A stretch of 64,000 nucleotides of DNA, taken from the NCBI GenBank assembly GCA_947491935.1, contig CANLLF010000002.1, positions 930,001 through 994,000 on the forward strand, in the 5' to 3' direction. Numbering within the stretch: the stretch's first letter is position 1; the number at the start of each line of letters is the position of its first letter. This document shows positions 8,754-18,153 of this stretch, one piece after another. Under the pieces are notes generated by a model that ran no database searches, was not told the origin of the DNA, and saw only the letters and a program-made list of their open reading frames with translations. The position numbers and the translations under genes are program-made. The DNA comes from an uncultured Roseicyclus sp. (lineage in GTDB: Bacteria > Pseudomonadota > Alphaproteobacteria > Rhodobacterales > Rhodobacteraceae).

Positions 8754-9256
8754 ACCGCACGCCGCCCGAACCCGTCCATATCGTCAAAGAGCGCCGCGAC
8801 AGGGCGCTGGCCGCCCTGGTGGAGCGGACGCCATATATCCGTACGCTCGGCATCAGCTTCGATCGCCGCGGCGACGAATTGACCGCGGTTTTGAACTACG
8901 ACGACAAGCTGATCGGGAATCCGTTCCTTCCCGCGCTTCATGGCGGTGCGATTGCCTCGTTCTTGGAAGTCGCCGCGATTATGGAATTGGGTTTCCACAT
9001 CCTGTGGGACGAGATCGAGAATGGCCGTGTGTCCGCCGATGAGTTGAGCCCCGAAACGCTGCCCCGCATGCCGAAAACCATTGATTTCACGGTTGATTAC
9101 CTGCGATCTGGTCTGCCTCGCGATGCCTATGCCCGGGCGCGCGTGAACCGGTCCGGCCGGCGCTATGCGTCGGTGCATGTGGAGGCGTGGCAGGACAATC
9201 GCCAACGCCTGTTCGCGCAGGCAACCGGTCATTTCCTGATGCCGACGCGAGGTTGA
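8750..9256 (+). CDS. PaaI-family hotdog thioesterase, second in tandem
   Basis: A 168-residue hotdog protein beginning MNRTPPEPVHIVKERRDRAL. The active-site region is PALHGGAIASFLEVAAIMEL, in which glutamate stands where the first paralogue has aspartate. TIDFTVDYLRSGLPRDAYAR is the second conserved strand pair. It has a short insertion (about 90-105, DEIENGRVSADELSPETL) that the first gene lacks. The ATGA overlap with the first gene implies coupled translation and possibly a hetero-oligomer. A MATE exporter follows only seven bases later. Confidence 0.85.
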   Translation: MNRTPPEPVHIVKERRDRALAALVERTPYIRTLGISFDRRGDELTAVLNYDDKLIGNPFLPALHGGAIASFLEVAAIMELGFHILWDEIENGRVSADELSPETLPRMPKTIDFTVDYLRSGLPRDAYARARVNRSGRRYASVHVEAWQDNRQRLFAQATGHFLMPTRG

Positions 9257-9263
9257 GCGGGGT

Positions 9264-10595
9264 ATGACCGCCCCCACTGCAACGGACCCTCCCAAACCGC
9301 TGACGCATCGCCGGGTTCTGAAAGTTGCTGTTCCGATCGTGCTGTCGAATGCGACGGTGCCGATTCTTGGGCTGGTCGATGTGGGCGTTGTGGGGCAGTT
9401 GGGCGAGGCCGCGCCGATTGGTGCGGTGGGGCTGGGTGCGATCATCCTGTCGACGGTGTTCTGGATTTTCGGCTTCCTGCGGATGGGCACGGTAGGCCTT
9501 GTGGGGCAGGCCGAAGGGGCAGGCGACATGGCCGAGGTTTCGGCGATCCTGACCCGGGCGCTGATCATTGCTGGCGTCGGGGGCGCCCTTCTGATCTGCG
9601 CCTATCCGCTGATCACGTTCGCCGCGTTTTCCTGGGACCCGACCAGTGAGGAGGTGGAGGCCCTGGCGCACCAATACCTGTTCATCCGGATCTGGACGGC
9701 ACCCTTCGCCATTTCCGTTTACGCATTGACGGGCTGGCTGATCGCTCAGGAGCGGACGGGGGCGGTCTTCTGGATTCAGCTTCTCATGAACAGCGTGAAC
9801 ATCGCGTTGAACTTCCTGTTTGTTCTAGGCTTCGATTGGGGTGTTCCGGGTGTTGCCGCCTCGACGGCCATTGCTGAAGTGGTGGGCGCGGGCCTTGGCC
9901 TGTGGTTTTGTCGCGCGGCATTCAAGCGGCCCGACTGGCGGGACTGGCCGCGCGTGTTCGAAAAGGCGCGCCTAATCAAGATGGCACTTCTGAACGCCGA
10001 TATCCTGATCCGGTCGGCGCTGCTCATGGCGATCTTCACCTCGTTCACCTTTCTCGGTGCGCAATTCGGCGATGTGACCTTGGCGGCCAACGAGGTGCTG
10101 ATTCAATTCCTCTATGTGACGGCTTACGCGATGGACGGGTTTGCCTTTGCGGCGGAGACCCTTGTCGCCCGGGCCTACGGGCGTAGCGATCCTGGACGGG
10201 TGCGCAGGGCGTCGATGATGACGGGGATCTGGGGCTTCGGCACCTGCGCGGCGCTGGGCATTGCGTTCTGGTTGGGTGGGCCGTGGCTCATCGACCTGCT
10301 GGCCAAGGATCCCGACGTGCAAGACTTGGCCCGCGTCTTCCTGCCGTGGATGGCACTTGCGCCTTTCATCGGGTGCGCGGCCTGGATGTTCGACGGGATT
10401 TTCATCGGGGCTGCGCGGGGGCGCGACATGCGGAATATGATGGTGCTGAGTGCCGTGGTCTACGTGGGTGCGGCCCTAATCCTGATCCCGAACTTCGGCA
10501 ATCACGGGGTCTGGGCCGCGTTGCTGATCAGTTTCGCGGCGCGGGGCGTGACGTTGGGGGCTCGATACCCGGCGTTGGAGCGTGGGGCGGGCTGA
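9264..10595 (+). CDS. MATE-family efflux transporter (DinF-like)
   Basis: A 443-residue integral membrane protein with about twelve hydrophobic segments in two homologous halves. Typical MATE features include VPIVLSNATVPILGLVDVGV near the start and AANEVLIQFLYVTAYAMDGF in the second half. MATE proteins export cationic drugs or metabolites by H+ or Na+ antiport. It is transcribed right behind two thioesterases, with seven bases between, so it may export an acid released by them; that link is inference. A second MATE gene at 59721 is only distantly similar. Confidence 0.9.
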   Translation: MTAPTATDPPKPLTHRRVLKVAVPIVLSNATVPILGLVDVGVVGQLGEAAPIGAVGLGAIILSTVFWIFGFLRMGTVGLVGQAEGAGDMAEVSAILTRALIIAGVGGALLICAYPLITFAAFSWDPTSEEVEALAHQYLFIRIWTAPFAISVYALTGWLIAQERTGAVFWIQLLMNSVNIALNFLFVLGFDWGVPGVAASTAIAEVVGAGLGLWFCRAAFKRPDWRDWPRVFEKARLIKMALLNADILIRSALLMAIFTSFTFLGAQFGDVTLAANEVLIQFLYVTAYAMDGFAFAAETLVARAYGRSDPGRVRRASMMTGIWGFGTCAALGIAFWLGGPWLIDLLAKDPDVQDLARVFLPWMALAPFIGCAAWMFDGIFIGAARGRDMRNMMVLSAVVYVGAALILIPNFGNHGVWAALLISFAARGVTLGARYPALERGAG

Positions 10596-10689
10596 GCCGC
10601 CTTTTTGAGTAACTTTGAAAAGATGAAGAGGGTGCGGCGCAAAACGGGAGGCGTGCCTGATGAGCGCGCGCGTCCGCCTTTGTCAACGA

Positions 10690-11031
10690 TTAGACGAGGG
10701 TGAGAACGGCCTCTGGCGGACGCCCGATTACGGCCCGGTCGCCGTTGAGAAGAACGGGGCGCTCGATCAGGATCGGATGCGTGGCCATTGCGATGATCAG
10801 GGCGGTATCGTCCGCATCGTTCAGGCCAAGATCGCGGTAGAGTTTTTCGCCGCGGCGGATCAGGTCGCGGGGGGTGATCTTGAGGCGGCCGATCACGTCG
10901 GCGAGCTCCGCCTCGGTTGGGGGTGTGGTAAGATAGAGGCGGACCCTGGGTGCATGGCCGCCATCCTCCAGCAGGGCCAGCGCCTGCCGGGATTTCGAGC
11001 AGCGGGGATTGTGCCACAACATCATGTCCAT
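10690..11031 (-). CDS. arsC: ArsC-family (arsenate reductase / Spx-like) protein
   Basis: A 113-residue thioredoxin-fold protein. The catalytic cysteine is in [20 protein letters not shown] (Cys near residue 11), followed by [20 protein letters not shown] and the substrate-binding tail motif [20 protein letters not shown]. This is the glutaredoxin-dependent ArsC family. Arsenate reductase activity is plausible, but no ars genes stand next to it. The start lies inside the end of pyrD: GGAG sits 7 bases before the ATG at 11031, and a second ATG at 11025 would give an ATGA overlap. It is the last gene of a DUF952-pyrD-arsC operon. Confidence 0.85.
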   Translation of the reverse strand: MDMMLWHNPRCSKSRQALALLEDGGHAPRVRLYLTTPPTEAELADVIGRLKITPRDLIRRGEKLYRDLGLNDADDTALIIAMATHPILIERPVLLNGDRAVIGRPPEAVLTLV

Positions 11032-12080
11032 TCGCTTACTCCGGTTCCGACGGCCTGGGCGACAGTGTCAAACCCGTCGCGGGCAAGATGGGCGTCGAGG
11101 CCATTGGCGATCTCGGTCACCAGGCTGAGTCCTCCATACACCAGCGCCGTATAGAGCTGCACCGCCGATGCGCCAGCGCGGATCTTGGCATAGGCCTGAT
11201 CGGCATTGGACACGCCGCCGACCCCGATCAAGGGAATGGTGCCGCGGGTCAAAGTGTTGAGCCGGGCCAGAACACGCGTGGATTTCTCGAAGAGTGGCTG
11301 GCCGGACAGGCCGCCTTTTTCCATGGCGTGGGGGCTGACCAACTCGTCGCGGGACAGTGTGGTGTTGGTGGCGATGATCGCCTGAATCCGGCCCGGATGA
11401 TCGAGGATCACATCGACAATATCGGCCAGTTCCATCTCCGTCAGGTCGGGTGCAATTTTGACGAACAGGGCCACCGGCTCGGCCTCGATCAGTCGGACCG
11501 CGTCGATCTTCTCGATGATGGCGGCCAGCGCTTCTTTGCCCTGTAAGTCGCGCAGCCTTTCGGTGTTGGGGGAGGAGACGTTGATCGTGGCGAAATCAAT
11601 ATGCCGGAAACAGGTGCGATAAACGGATGCAAAATCCGCAACCCGGTCGTCGCTGTCTTTGTTCGCGCCGAGGTTCAGACCGATGGGAATTTCGCGGGGC
11701 AGGCCATCCAGACGTGCGGCAATGGCCTCAGCGCCGTCATTGTTGAACCCGAAGCGATTGATCGCGGCCTGGTCTTCGCTGAGGCGAAAGAGGCGTGGCT
11801 TCGGGTTACCGGGTTGCGGGCGTGGGGTGGCGGCCCCGACCTCGATAAAGCCGAAGCCCGCGCGTTGCAGCGGCCCCGCAGCCTCGGCGTTCTTGTCGAA
11901 GCCGGCTGCCAGACCGATGGGGTTGGGCATCTCGATCCCCGCAAGGGACGTGGCAAGGCGCGGGGTGGTGATGGGGCCCTGAAGCGGCCCAAGGCCGAGC
12001 TTGAGCGCCGTCAGCGCCATCCCATGGGCGCGCTCGGGATCGAAGGAGCGCAGAAGTTTCAGGCCGAGGGTTTCGAGCAC
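11022..12080 (-). CDS. pyrD: Dihydroorotate dehydrogenase (quinone), class 2
   Basis: A 352-residue enzyme that oxidises dihydroorotate to orotate with FMN and passes electrons to quinone at the membrane. The N-terminal amphipathic region ([20 protein letters not shown]) marks class 2. FMN and active-site segments are [39 protein letters not shown] (with the catalytic serine) and [21 protein letters not shown] take a GTG at 12080 as the start: it lies one base after the TGA of the DUF952 gene, GAGG is nine bases ahead, and the length is right. The frame upstream of it is the shadow of DUF952. Confidence 0.93.
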   Translation of the reverse strand: MLETLGLKLLRSFDPERAHGMALTALKLGLGPLQGPITTPRLATSLAGIEMPNPIGLAAGFDKNAEAAGPLQRAGFGFIEVGAATPRPQPGNPKPRLFRLSEDQAAINRFGFNNDGAEAIAARLDGLPREIPIGLNLGANKDSDDRVADFASVYRTCFRHIDFATINVSSPNTERLRDLQGKEALAAIIEKIDAVRLIEAEPVALFVKIAPDLTEMELADIVDVILDHPGRIQAIIATNTTLSRDELVSPHAMEKGGLSGQPLFEKSTRVLARLNTLTRGTIPLIGVGGVSNADQAYAKIRAGASAVQLYTALVYGGLSLVTEIANGLDAHLARDGFDTVAQAVGTGVSEWT

Positions 12081-12081
12081 C

Positions 12082-12417
12082 TCAAAGATCCTCGGGGAAA
12101 ACGTGGGCGCCGTCCACCAATGGCAGCGGCGCGTGCCAAACCACATCGGCCAGTCGCAGCGGGGCATAGAGGTGCGGGAATTTTACACCGCTGCGCGAGA
12201 CTTCCCATTTTAGGGTCGAGCCAAGCGCATTGGCGTCCAGCGCTGCAAGGATCAGTCCGTCTTCACCGGCGAAATGCTTTGCCGCCGTTTCCCGTACCTG
12301 ATCGGCGGTGGAGAAATGCACGTAGCCGTCGGCCACATCGATCGGCGCGCCCTGGTTCACGCCTTTGGCTTGCAACTCGGCCCATTCCTCGGCCCGCAGG
12401 ATCTTGTAAATACGCAT
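12082..12417 (-). CDS. DUF952 family protein
   Basis: A 111-residue protein of the DUF952 family, beginning [19 protein letters not shown] and carrying the characteristic [20 protein letters not shown] and [19 protein letters not shown] stretches. The biochemical function of the family is unknown; the fold is thought to be related to ADP-ribosyltransferase-like or glutathione-transferase-associated proteins, which I cannot settle here. It is directly upstream of pyrD (one base between stop and GTG), so it is the first gene of the operon. Confidence 0.82.
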   Translation of the reverse strand: MRIYKILRAEEWAELQAKGVNQGAPIDVADGYVHFSTADQVRETAAKHFAGEDGLILAALDANALGSTLKWEVSRSGVKFPHLYAPLRLADVVWHAPLPLVDGAHVFPEDL

Positions 12418-12541
12418 GGCGCCCGTTTCCCCCGCATGCTCCGTGGCGTCAAGTGTCACGGACGCGTCATCTAGCGGCTTTACTTGCCGGGGGCGTGCCG
12501 CCAATCTGATATCTGTCCAACGATAAAACCGGGAGAATTTC

Positions 12542-14140
12542 ATGCTTGCTCGTATTCTGGGGTCAACGGCAATGCTGGCGGGGCTGGCCGTTGCCGCACC
12601 CGTTGCTGCCGATACCACCCTGCATTTGCTGCATATCAACGACCTGCACAGCCGCATTCAGCCGATCAACCGCTTTGACAGCACATGCAACGCGGAAGAC
12701 GATGCCGCGGGCGAGTGCTTTGGTGGTGTGGCCCGGGTGGCCACCGCGATCAACACGCTGAGGGGCGAATTGGAGGCCGCGGGCGAGAACGTTCTGGTTC
12801 TCGACGCGGGTGATCAGTTCCAGGGCTCGCTCATGTACACGACCTACAAGGGTGATGTGGAAGCGGAGTTCATGGAGGCCATCGGCTTCGACGTCATGGC
12901 CGTCGGCAACCACGAATTCGACGACGGACCGGAGAATCTCGCACGTTTCGTCGACATGGTCAGCTTCCCGGTGATTTCCGGCAACCTCGACCTCAGCCAA
13001 TCCAATGTGCTGTCCGAGGAAATGGTGCCCGATCACGTGGTGCTTGATGTGAACGGCGTGCAGGTCGGCATCATCTCGGCACTTGCCACGGATACCGCAG
13101 AGACCTCATCACCCGGCCCCTCGATCATCTTCCAGGACGAAGTTGACGCGCTTCAGGCCGATGTCGATGCACTGACCGAGCAGGGTGTGAATATCATCAT
13201 CGCGCTCACCCATGTGGGCCTGCCAATGGACGTCCGCATCGCGGAAGCCGTAACCGGGATCGACGTGATCGTGGGCGGCCATTCGCACACCTACCTGTCA
13301 TCCTCTGACCCGGACCGTGCGGGCGCATACCCCACGGTCATCACCAACCCGGATGGGGCCTTCGTGCCGATTGTGCAGGCCTACGCCTATTCCAAGTATC
13401 TCGGGCATCTCGAAGTGACCTTCGATGATGACGGCAACGTGGTCTATGCGGGCGGCGACACGATGGTGCTTGATGCATCCGTCACGCCGGATGCCGACAT
13501 CGCTGCGCGCGTCGCCGAACTGGCAGGCCCCATCGAAGAGGCAATGGCCGAGGTGATTGGCGAGGCGACCGACGTCATCGAAGGCTCACGGGAGGTTTGC
13601 CGGGCGATGGAATGTGCCATGGGCAACCTTGTAGCTGACGCAATGCTGGAGCGGGTGGCCGATCAGGGTATCCAGGTCGCCATCCAGAACGGCGGTGGCC
13701 TGCGGGCCACTATCGACGGGGGCGAGATCACCATGGGTGAGGTCTTCACCGTGCTGCCCTTCCAGAACACGCTGGCCACGTTCGAACTTACCGGCGCGGG
13801 TATCGTGGAGGCGCTGGAGAATGGTGTGAGCGCCGTGGAAGAGGGCGCCGGGCGCTTCCCGCAGGTCTCGGGCATGTCCTACACCTTCGATCTGAACCAG
13901 GAGCCGGGAAGCCGGATTTCCGATGTCATGGTCGGCGGTGAACCCATCGATCCGGAGGCCACATATGGTGTTGTGTCCAACAACTACATGCGCGGGGGCG
14001 GAGACGGCTATTCCAGCTTCACGACGGCCGAAAACGCCTATGATTTCGGCCCGGGCCTGGAGCAGGTCGTGGCCGACTACATCGGCGAAAACAGCCCTTA
14101 CGCGCCGTACACGGACGGTCGGATTTCTCAGGCTGAGTAG
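12542..14140 (+). CDS. Periplasmic 5'-nucleotidase / 2',3'-cyclic phosphodiesterase (UshA family)
   Basis: A 532-residue secreted enzyme with signal peptide (MLARILGSTAMLAGLAVAAP, cleavage near VAA-DTT). The metallophosphatase domain shows all expected blocks: LLHINDLHSRIQ, LDAGDQFQGS, VGNHEFDDGPEN, IALTHVGLP and VGGHSHTYL, which supply the two-metal ligands. The C-terminal nucleotide-binding domain has AIQNGGGLRATIDGGEITMG and VLPFQNTL. It removes phosphate from nucleotides in the periplasm for uptake of phosphate and nucleosides. It is divergent from the DUF952-pyrD operon and followed by a strong terminator. Confidence 0.93.
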   Translation: MLARILGSTAMLAGLAVAAPVAADTTLHLLHINDLHSRIQPINRFDSTCNAEDDAAGECFGGVARVATAINTLRGELEAAGENVLVLDAGDQFQGSLMYTTYKGDVEAEFMEAIGFDVMAVGNHEFDDGPENLARFVDMVSFPVISGNLDLSQSNVLSEEMVPDHVVLDVNGVQVGIISALATDTAETSSPGPSIIFQDEVDALQADVDALTEQGVNIIIALTHVGLPMDVRIAEAVTGIDVIVGGHSHTYLSSSDPDRAGAYPTVITNPDGAFVPIVQAYAYSKYLGHLEVTFDDDGNVVYAGGDTMVLDASVTPDADIAARVAELAGPIEEAMAEVIGEATDVIEGSREVCRAMECAMGNLVADAMLERVADQGIQVAIQNGGGLRATIDGGEITMGEVFTVLPFQNTLATFELTGAGIVEALENGVSAVEEGAGRFPQVSGMSYTFDLNQEPGSRISDVMVGGEPIDPEATYGVVSNNYMRGGGDGYSSFTTAENAYDFGPGLEQVVADYIGENSPYAPYTDGRISQAE

Positions 14141-14171
14141 TTCTATAACCGCCTGAATTTTAGGCAAATTG

Positions 14172-14205
14172 GACCGGCCCGAGGCATCTTCGGGCCGGTC
14201 TTTTT
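14172..14205 (+). terminator. Rho-independent terminator after the 5'-nucleotidase gene
   Basis: An 11-bp perfect stem (GACCGGCCCGA / TCGGGCCGGTC) with a seven-base loop, followed directly by TTTTT. It is 31 bases after the stop codon. Confidence 0.93.
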
Positions 14206-14319
14206 GTGGCATGCACCCTGTGCAAGGCGGCTTTTCGAAATGGGGGAGTTGCGGCTTTCGTTAGCGCTCACATATTGGGGGCACGAGAGACGAACACGCC
14301 AACCAAAAGGAGCTGTACC

Positions 14320-14487
14320 ATGGCCTCGATCCTCAGCACGATCCGCACTGCCGCCCAAAAGCGTGCAGCCTACAATCGCACCGTCGCCGAGATTTCCGCG
14401 ATGCCGGTTGACCTGGCTGTCGAAGATTTGGGTATCTTCCCCGGCGATGCCCACCGCATCGCAATGCGCACCGTTTACGGGCGCTGA
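14320..14487 (+). CDS. DUF1127 (YjiS-like) small protein
   Basis: A 55-residue protein: MASILSTIRTAAQKRAAYNR, then a C-terminal VEDLGIFPGDAHRIAMRT block that matches the short DUF1127 motif (acidic-L/I-G-I followed by a basic/hydrophobic end). AGGAG lies seven bases before this ATG; a longer frame upstream has no support. Members of this family in alphaproteobacteria have been linked to RNA turnover and phosphate or stress responses; the role here is unknown. A second DUF1127 gene is at 55955. Confidence 0.75.
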   Translation: MASILSTIRTAAQKRAAYNRTVAEISAMPVDLAVEDLGIFPGDAHRIAMRTVYGR

Positions 14488-14695
14488 TCGGTCAGACCGA
14501 ATTCGCCCGTTTAAGGGCGCCTGATCATGAGCCACCGAAAGACCCCACGGCGCAGCTCTTCGATGCTGCGCCGTCAATCGGTCTTCCCGCCCCGCCCACG
14601 CACCGCGTCTACCGTAGAGCGTGGGCGTTGTTGTGTCTGGCGGACCGCTTCCGATGAATATGCAGGGCCAAGCCGATGCCTAAGGCCCGGCACAA
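14488..14695. other. Intergenic stretch with two hairpins between convergent genes
   Basis: No gene seen. There is a 10-bp stem at 14547-14574 (ACGGCGCAGC / GCTGCGCCGT, eight-base loop) and a 9-bp stem at 14593-14627 (CGCCCACGC / GCGTGGGCG) followed on the plus strand by TTGTTGTG. They may act as weak terminators for the DUF1127 gene or for the TRAP operon that ends at 14696. Confidence 0.4.
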
Positions 14696-16141
14696 CTACC
14701 CCCCATAAGCGACCGATGGCAGCCAGGTGACAAGCCAGGGGAACTCGAACACGATGAACAGCCCTGCAATCTGCAGAAGCACGAACGGGATGACACCCTT
14801 GTAGATATCCTTGATCGTCACCCCGGGAGGGCAGACGCCCTTGAGGTAGAACAGTGCAAAGCCCACCGGTGGCGTCAGGAACGACGTTTGTAGCGTGACC
14901 GCCACCAGTATCGCGAACCATGTCACAACGGGATTGGCCACCTGACCAAATCCGGGAACGTCCCCTTCCAGCCCGAGCCCCTGAATGATCGGCAACATCA
15001 GGGGCATAATGATGATGGTGATCTCGATCCAATCGAGCAGGAAGCCCAGCAGGAACACGATGAACAGAATGAAAAGGATGATCTTGTAGGGGTCATCGAA
15101 GACCGACAGGACCATGCCTTCGATGATCTCGTCACCTCCATATCGGCGCAGTATCAGCGCGAAGAAGTTTGCCGCCAGAAAGATGCCAACGATGTAACCG
15201 GCCGTGTTCAGGGTCGATCGGCTGACTTCCTTGAGGACCTTGATGTTGAGCCTGCCATTGGCCGCGGCCAGCATGGTGGCCCCAAGCGCCCCGAGGCCCG
15301 ACGCTTCTGTAGGTGTGGCAAAGCCCGCGAAGATGGAGCCAAGCACCAGCAGGATCAGGACCATCGGCGGGATCACGGCCAAAAGCACCTCCCGCACGAC
15401 GGGCCAGCCGACGTGCTCGGTCTTGGCCGGGGCCGGCATCGCATCGGGGCGGATGATCCCGTAGAGGATGATGAACACGATGTAGAGCCCGCCCAGGATG
15501 AGGCCGGGGAAGAGCGCGCCCATGAACAGATCGCCAAGCGAAATGGCCAGCTGATCCGACATGATGACCAGCATGATCGAGGGCGGGATCAGAATGCCGA
15601 GCGTCCCGGCGGACGCAATGGTACCGGTGGCAATGGGCTTCGAGTAATCTTGCTTCATCATAGCGGGGAGGGCCATCACGCCCAGAAGCGTGACCGATGC
15701 GCCGATCACGCCGGTGGAGGCAGCCAGGATGATCCCGATGATCAGGACAGTCAGCGACAGCCCCCCGCGCAAGCCGCCGAAGAGCTTCTGCATCGAATGC
15801 ATCATCCGCTGCGCCACGCCGGATTGATCCAGCATCAGACCCATGAAGATGAACATCGGCAGGGCTACGAGAACCGGGTTCTTGACGGTGGATCCGAAGA
15901 TCCGCCCCGACAGAACGTTCAAGCGCTGATAGTTGATGCCGGTGCGATCAAATTCGATGACGTCGCGAAAAAGGCTCCGGTTCGGGTCGAGAAACAGCTC
16001 GGCGATCAGGACGAAAACCAGGCTGACCCCAACAAGCGCCATAGCCACGGGGATGCCGCGAAAGAGCATCCAGATAAAGGTGCCGAACATGGCCAGCACG
16101 GCCAGTTCGTTGAGGGTGAAGAATTGTCCGATGAAACCCAT
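14696..16141 (-). CDS. dctM: TRAP transporter large permease (DctM)
   Basis: A 481-residue membrane protein with about twelve hydrophobic segments, belonging to the DctM family (ion transporter superfamily). Typical stretches are LAASTGVIGASVTLLGVMAL and GTIASAGTLGILIPPSIMLV (a conserved cation/substrate loop in each half) and LLDWIEITIIIMPLMLPIIQ. It couples Na+ or H+ entry to uptake of the ligand delivered by the binding protein at 17035. It starts six bases after the stop of dctQ and ends the operon. Confidence 0.93.
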   Translation of the reverse strand: MGFIGQFFTLNELAVLAMFGTFIWMLFRGIPVAMALVGVSLVFVLIAELFLDPNRSLFRDVIEFDRTGINYQRLNVLSGRIFGSTVKNPVLVALPMFIFMGLMLDQSGVAQRMMHSMQKLFGGLRGGLSLTVLIIGIILAASTGVIGASVTLLGVMALPAMMKQDYSKPIATGTIASAGTLGILIPPSIMLVIMSDQLAISLGDLFMGALFPGLILGGLYIVFIILYGIIRPDAMPAPAKTEHVGWPVVREVLLAVIPPMVLILLVLGSIFAGFATPTEASGLGALGATMLAAANGRLNIKVLKEVSRSTLNTAGYIVGIFLAANFFALILRRYGGDEIIEGMVLSVFDDPYKIILFILFIVFLLGFLLDWIEITIIIMPLMLPIIQGLGLEGDVPGFGQVANPVVTWFAILVAVTLQTSFLTPPVGFALFYLKGVCPPGVTIKDIYKGVIPFVLLQIAGLFIVFEFPWLVTWLPSVAYGG

Positions 16142-16147
16142 AACTGA

Positions 16148-16954
16148 TCACCCCTGACCGGCGTTGGAGGAGCGATCCATCAGGCGCAGGGCCAGGACCA
16201 ACACCATGGCAAGGGCAAGGCCGATGACAGTTGTATAGGTGAACTCGTAGTCGCCGATCGGTATCTCACCAAACGCGTCATGACGTGTGATCTCGCGGCT
16301 TGACGTTCCGGCAGGTGAGACGATCCAGATGACGATCCAAAGCCCGTAGTAGAGCATCAGGTTCAGCGTGAAGAATGTGGCGGGGAAGGCCGCCCACAGG
16401 ATGCGCCACCACCGAAATGGCGCGCGTTTGGATTGGATTCGTACAATGGCGGACCAGCAGGCCACGGCCACGAACAGGAACGAGAGGTTCATGAAGATCT
16501 TCAGCAGCCAGAGATTATGAAGGCCATTGGGGCTGTCTGAGCCTTCGTTGGAGGCCACGGATTGCTGTGCGTATCCAAACGTCACGTCCCAGGCGAGCAT
16601 GATGAAGGGAAGGAACAGCCAACCAAGCGCGAAAAGGTCCACACGGGCGCGTTTTTCGGCTTGGAAATTGTCATAGAAGATATCGACGCGCACATGGCTG
16701 TCCGTGGTGACGGCATAGCCCACACCGACCAAAACCGCTGCCCCATAAAGCCACCATTGGAGGTCGTCGAGCCAGGCCTGGTTCTGGCCGAAATTCCGCA
16801 TCAACACCTGCGCCGTGATCGCGATGACAAGAACGGGGAACAGCCAGGCCGCGATGTTCGAGACATGCACGACGAACCGGTCCCCCTTGTTGTGGTGTTC
16901 GCGTCCAATTTCGCCCGGGTCGGATACCGCGGCCACCTCGTCTTCGGTCTGCAT
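16148..16954 (-). CDS. dctQ: TRAP transporter small permease (DctQ), long form
   Basis: A 268-residue membrane protein. The core DctQ elements are WLDDLQWWLYGAAVLVGVGY and DSHVRVDIFYDNFQAEKRAR (the conserved HVRVD segment). It is longer than the usual 160-200 residues, as there is an extra hydrophobic pair and a soluble loop between about 140 and 235. Long DctQ proteins go with TakP-type binding proteins and large DctM partners, which fits the neighbours. It lies between dctM and dctP. Confidence 0.88.
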   Translation of the reverse strand: MQTEDEVAAVSDPGEIGREHHNKGDRFVVHVSNIAAWLFPVLVIAITAQVLMRNFGQNQAWLDDLQWWLYGAAVLVGVGYAVTTDSHVRVDIFYDNFQAEKRARVDLFALGWLFLPFIMLAWDVTFGYAQQSVASNEGSDSPNGLHNLWLLKIFMNLSFLFVAVACWSAIVRIQSKRAPFRWWRILWAAFPATFFTLNLMLYYGLWIVIWIVSPAGTSSREITRHDAFGEIPIGDYEFTYTTVIGLALAMVLVLALRLMDRSSNAGQG

Positions 16955-16983
16955 CGGGGTCTGCCTCGTTCAGATAGGATTGC

Positions 16984-17009
16984 GGGGGCGGTGCCGATGC
17001 ACCGCCCCC
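16984..17009 (-). terminator. Hairpin between dctP and dctQ (attenuator-like)
   Basis: An 11-bp perfect GC stem (GGGGGCGGTGC / GCACCGCCCCC) with a four-base loop and no U run. Such hairpins behind the binding-protein gene usually stabilise its mRNA or lower read-through, so that the binding protein is made in excess over the permease. Confidence 0.6.
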
Positions 17010-17034
17010 GTCGCTCATTGGTACAGGCGCAGGA

Positions 17035-18081
17035 TCAATTGCGCGGACGCGGCAGGTAGATGTTGTCCGACCAGACCTGGTAGCCCTCGCGGAAGTCCTG
17101 CAGATCGGCCCAGACTTCGGCAAAGAATTCGTCTTCTGCGGCCAATTCGGCGGCCACCTCGTTCCAGGCCGTCTCAAAGGCATCCAACATCTCATCGGGC
17201 CACTGGCTGATCGTCACACCATGTTCCTCGGTGTTTTGAATCATGGCCGCATAGTTGACCGCTTCCCCTTCGGCATAGTTCGACGTGATGTTGGCCATGC
17301 ACGCTGTTTCGATCTGACGATGCGAAATCTCATCGAGATCGTTCCAGACGTCGTTGTTGATCAGCAGCTCGAACATCGTTGCGGGCTGGTGCCAGCCGGG
17401 GAAGTAGTTGTAGGACGCGATGTTGTAGAAGCCGAGGCGTTGGTCGATCAGCGGCATTGAGAATTCGGTCGCGTCGATCGCGCCACGCTCAAGTGCGGGG
17501 AAGATGTCACCGGCGGCCAGTAGCGAGGTGGAGACACCAAGGCGCTGCATCACTTCGGCGCCGAGGCCGAAGAAGCGCATGTTGAGGCCTTCGAGGTCTT
17601 CCAGCGACGTAATCTCGGTCCGGAACCAGCCCGACGTTTCGGGCGCGATGATGCCACATGGGATGACATGCACGTCATAGTCGTTCTCGTCGTACATGCG
17701 CTGGAACAACTCCAACCCATCATCGTAGAACATCCACGCCAGGAACTCGCCCGCTTCCGGGCCAAAGGGCACCGCGGCGAAGAGTGAGGCGGCCGTGATT
17801 TTGCCCTGCCAATAGCCGGCGGTGGCGAAGGAGGCATCGACCGAACCATTGGACACGGCGTCAAGCGCTTCCAGCGTCGGCACAAGCTCGCCGGGATCGA
17901 AATGTTCAAATTCAACGGTTGTGGAAATGCCATTGATCGTTTCCACGAAGTTCACGGCCGCGGTGCCCAAGATCGGCAGGTTGCGTGAGAACGACGATGT
18001 CATTTCCAGGGTGTCCTGGCCGTAGCTGGCGGTGGCCGCCAGCGTTCCGCACAGCGCGGTTGCAATAAGTTTCTTGTTCAT
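17035..18081 (-). CDS. dctP: TRAP transporter substrate-binding protein (DctP; TakP-like)
   Basis: A 348-residue periplasmic protein with signal peptide MNKKLIATALCGTLAATASYG. It matches the TakP-like branch of DctP proteins, which bind 2-oxo acids: the segments GIIAPETSGWFRTEITSLED, LEGLNMRFFGLGAEVMQRL and ERGAIDATEFSMPLIDQRLG are typical, the arginine in NMRFFG being the usual carboxylate clamp. The ligand is therefore probably a mono- or dicarboxylate with a 2-oxo or hydroxy group. GGGAGA lies ahead of the ATG. The LeuB-like dehydrogenase gene is next upstream on the same strand, with 72 bases between. Confidence 0.88.
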   Translation of the reverse strand: MNKKLIATALCGTLAATASYGQDTLEMTSSFSRNLPILGTAAVNFVETINGISTTVEFEHFDPGELVPTLEALDAVSNGSVDASFATAGYWQGKITAASLFAAVPFGPEAGEFLAWMFYDDGLELFQRMYDENDYDVHVIPCGIIAPETSGWFRTEITSLEDLEGLNMRFFGLGAEVMQRLGVSTSLLAAGDIFPALERGAIDATEFSMPLIDQRLGFYNIASYNYFPGWHQPATMFELLINNDVWNDLDEISHRQIETACMANITSNYAEGEAVNYAAMIQNTEEHGVTISQWPDEMLDAFETAWNEVAAELAAEDEFFAEVWADLQDFREGYQVWSDNIYLPRPRN

Positions 18082-18153
18082 TTGGTCTTCTCCCTTTGGT
18101 CTTTTCTTATGGCGCGGCCCGTTGGAGCCGATTTCGCCGGGTTGGTATTGCGG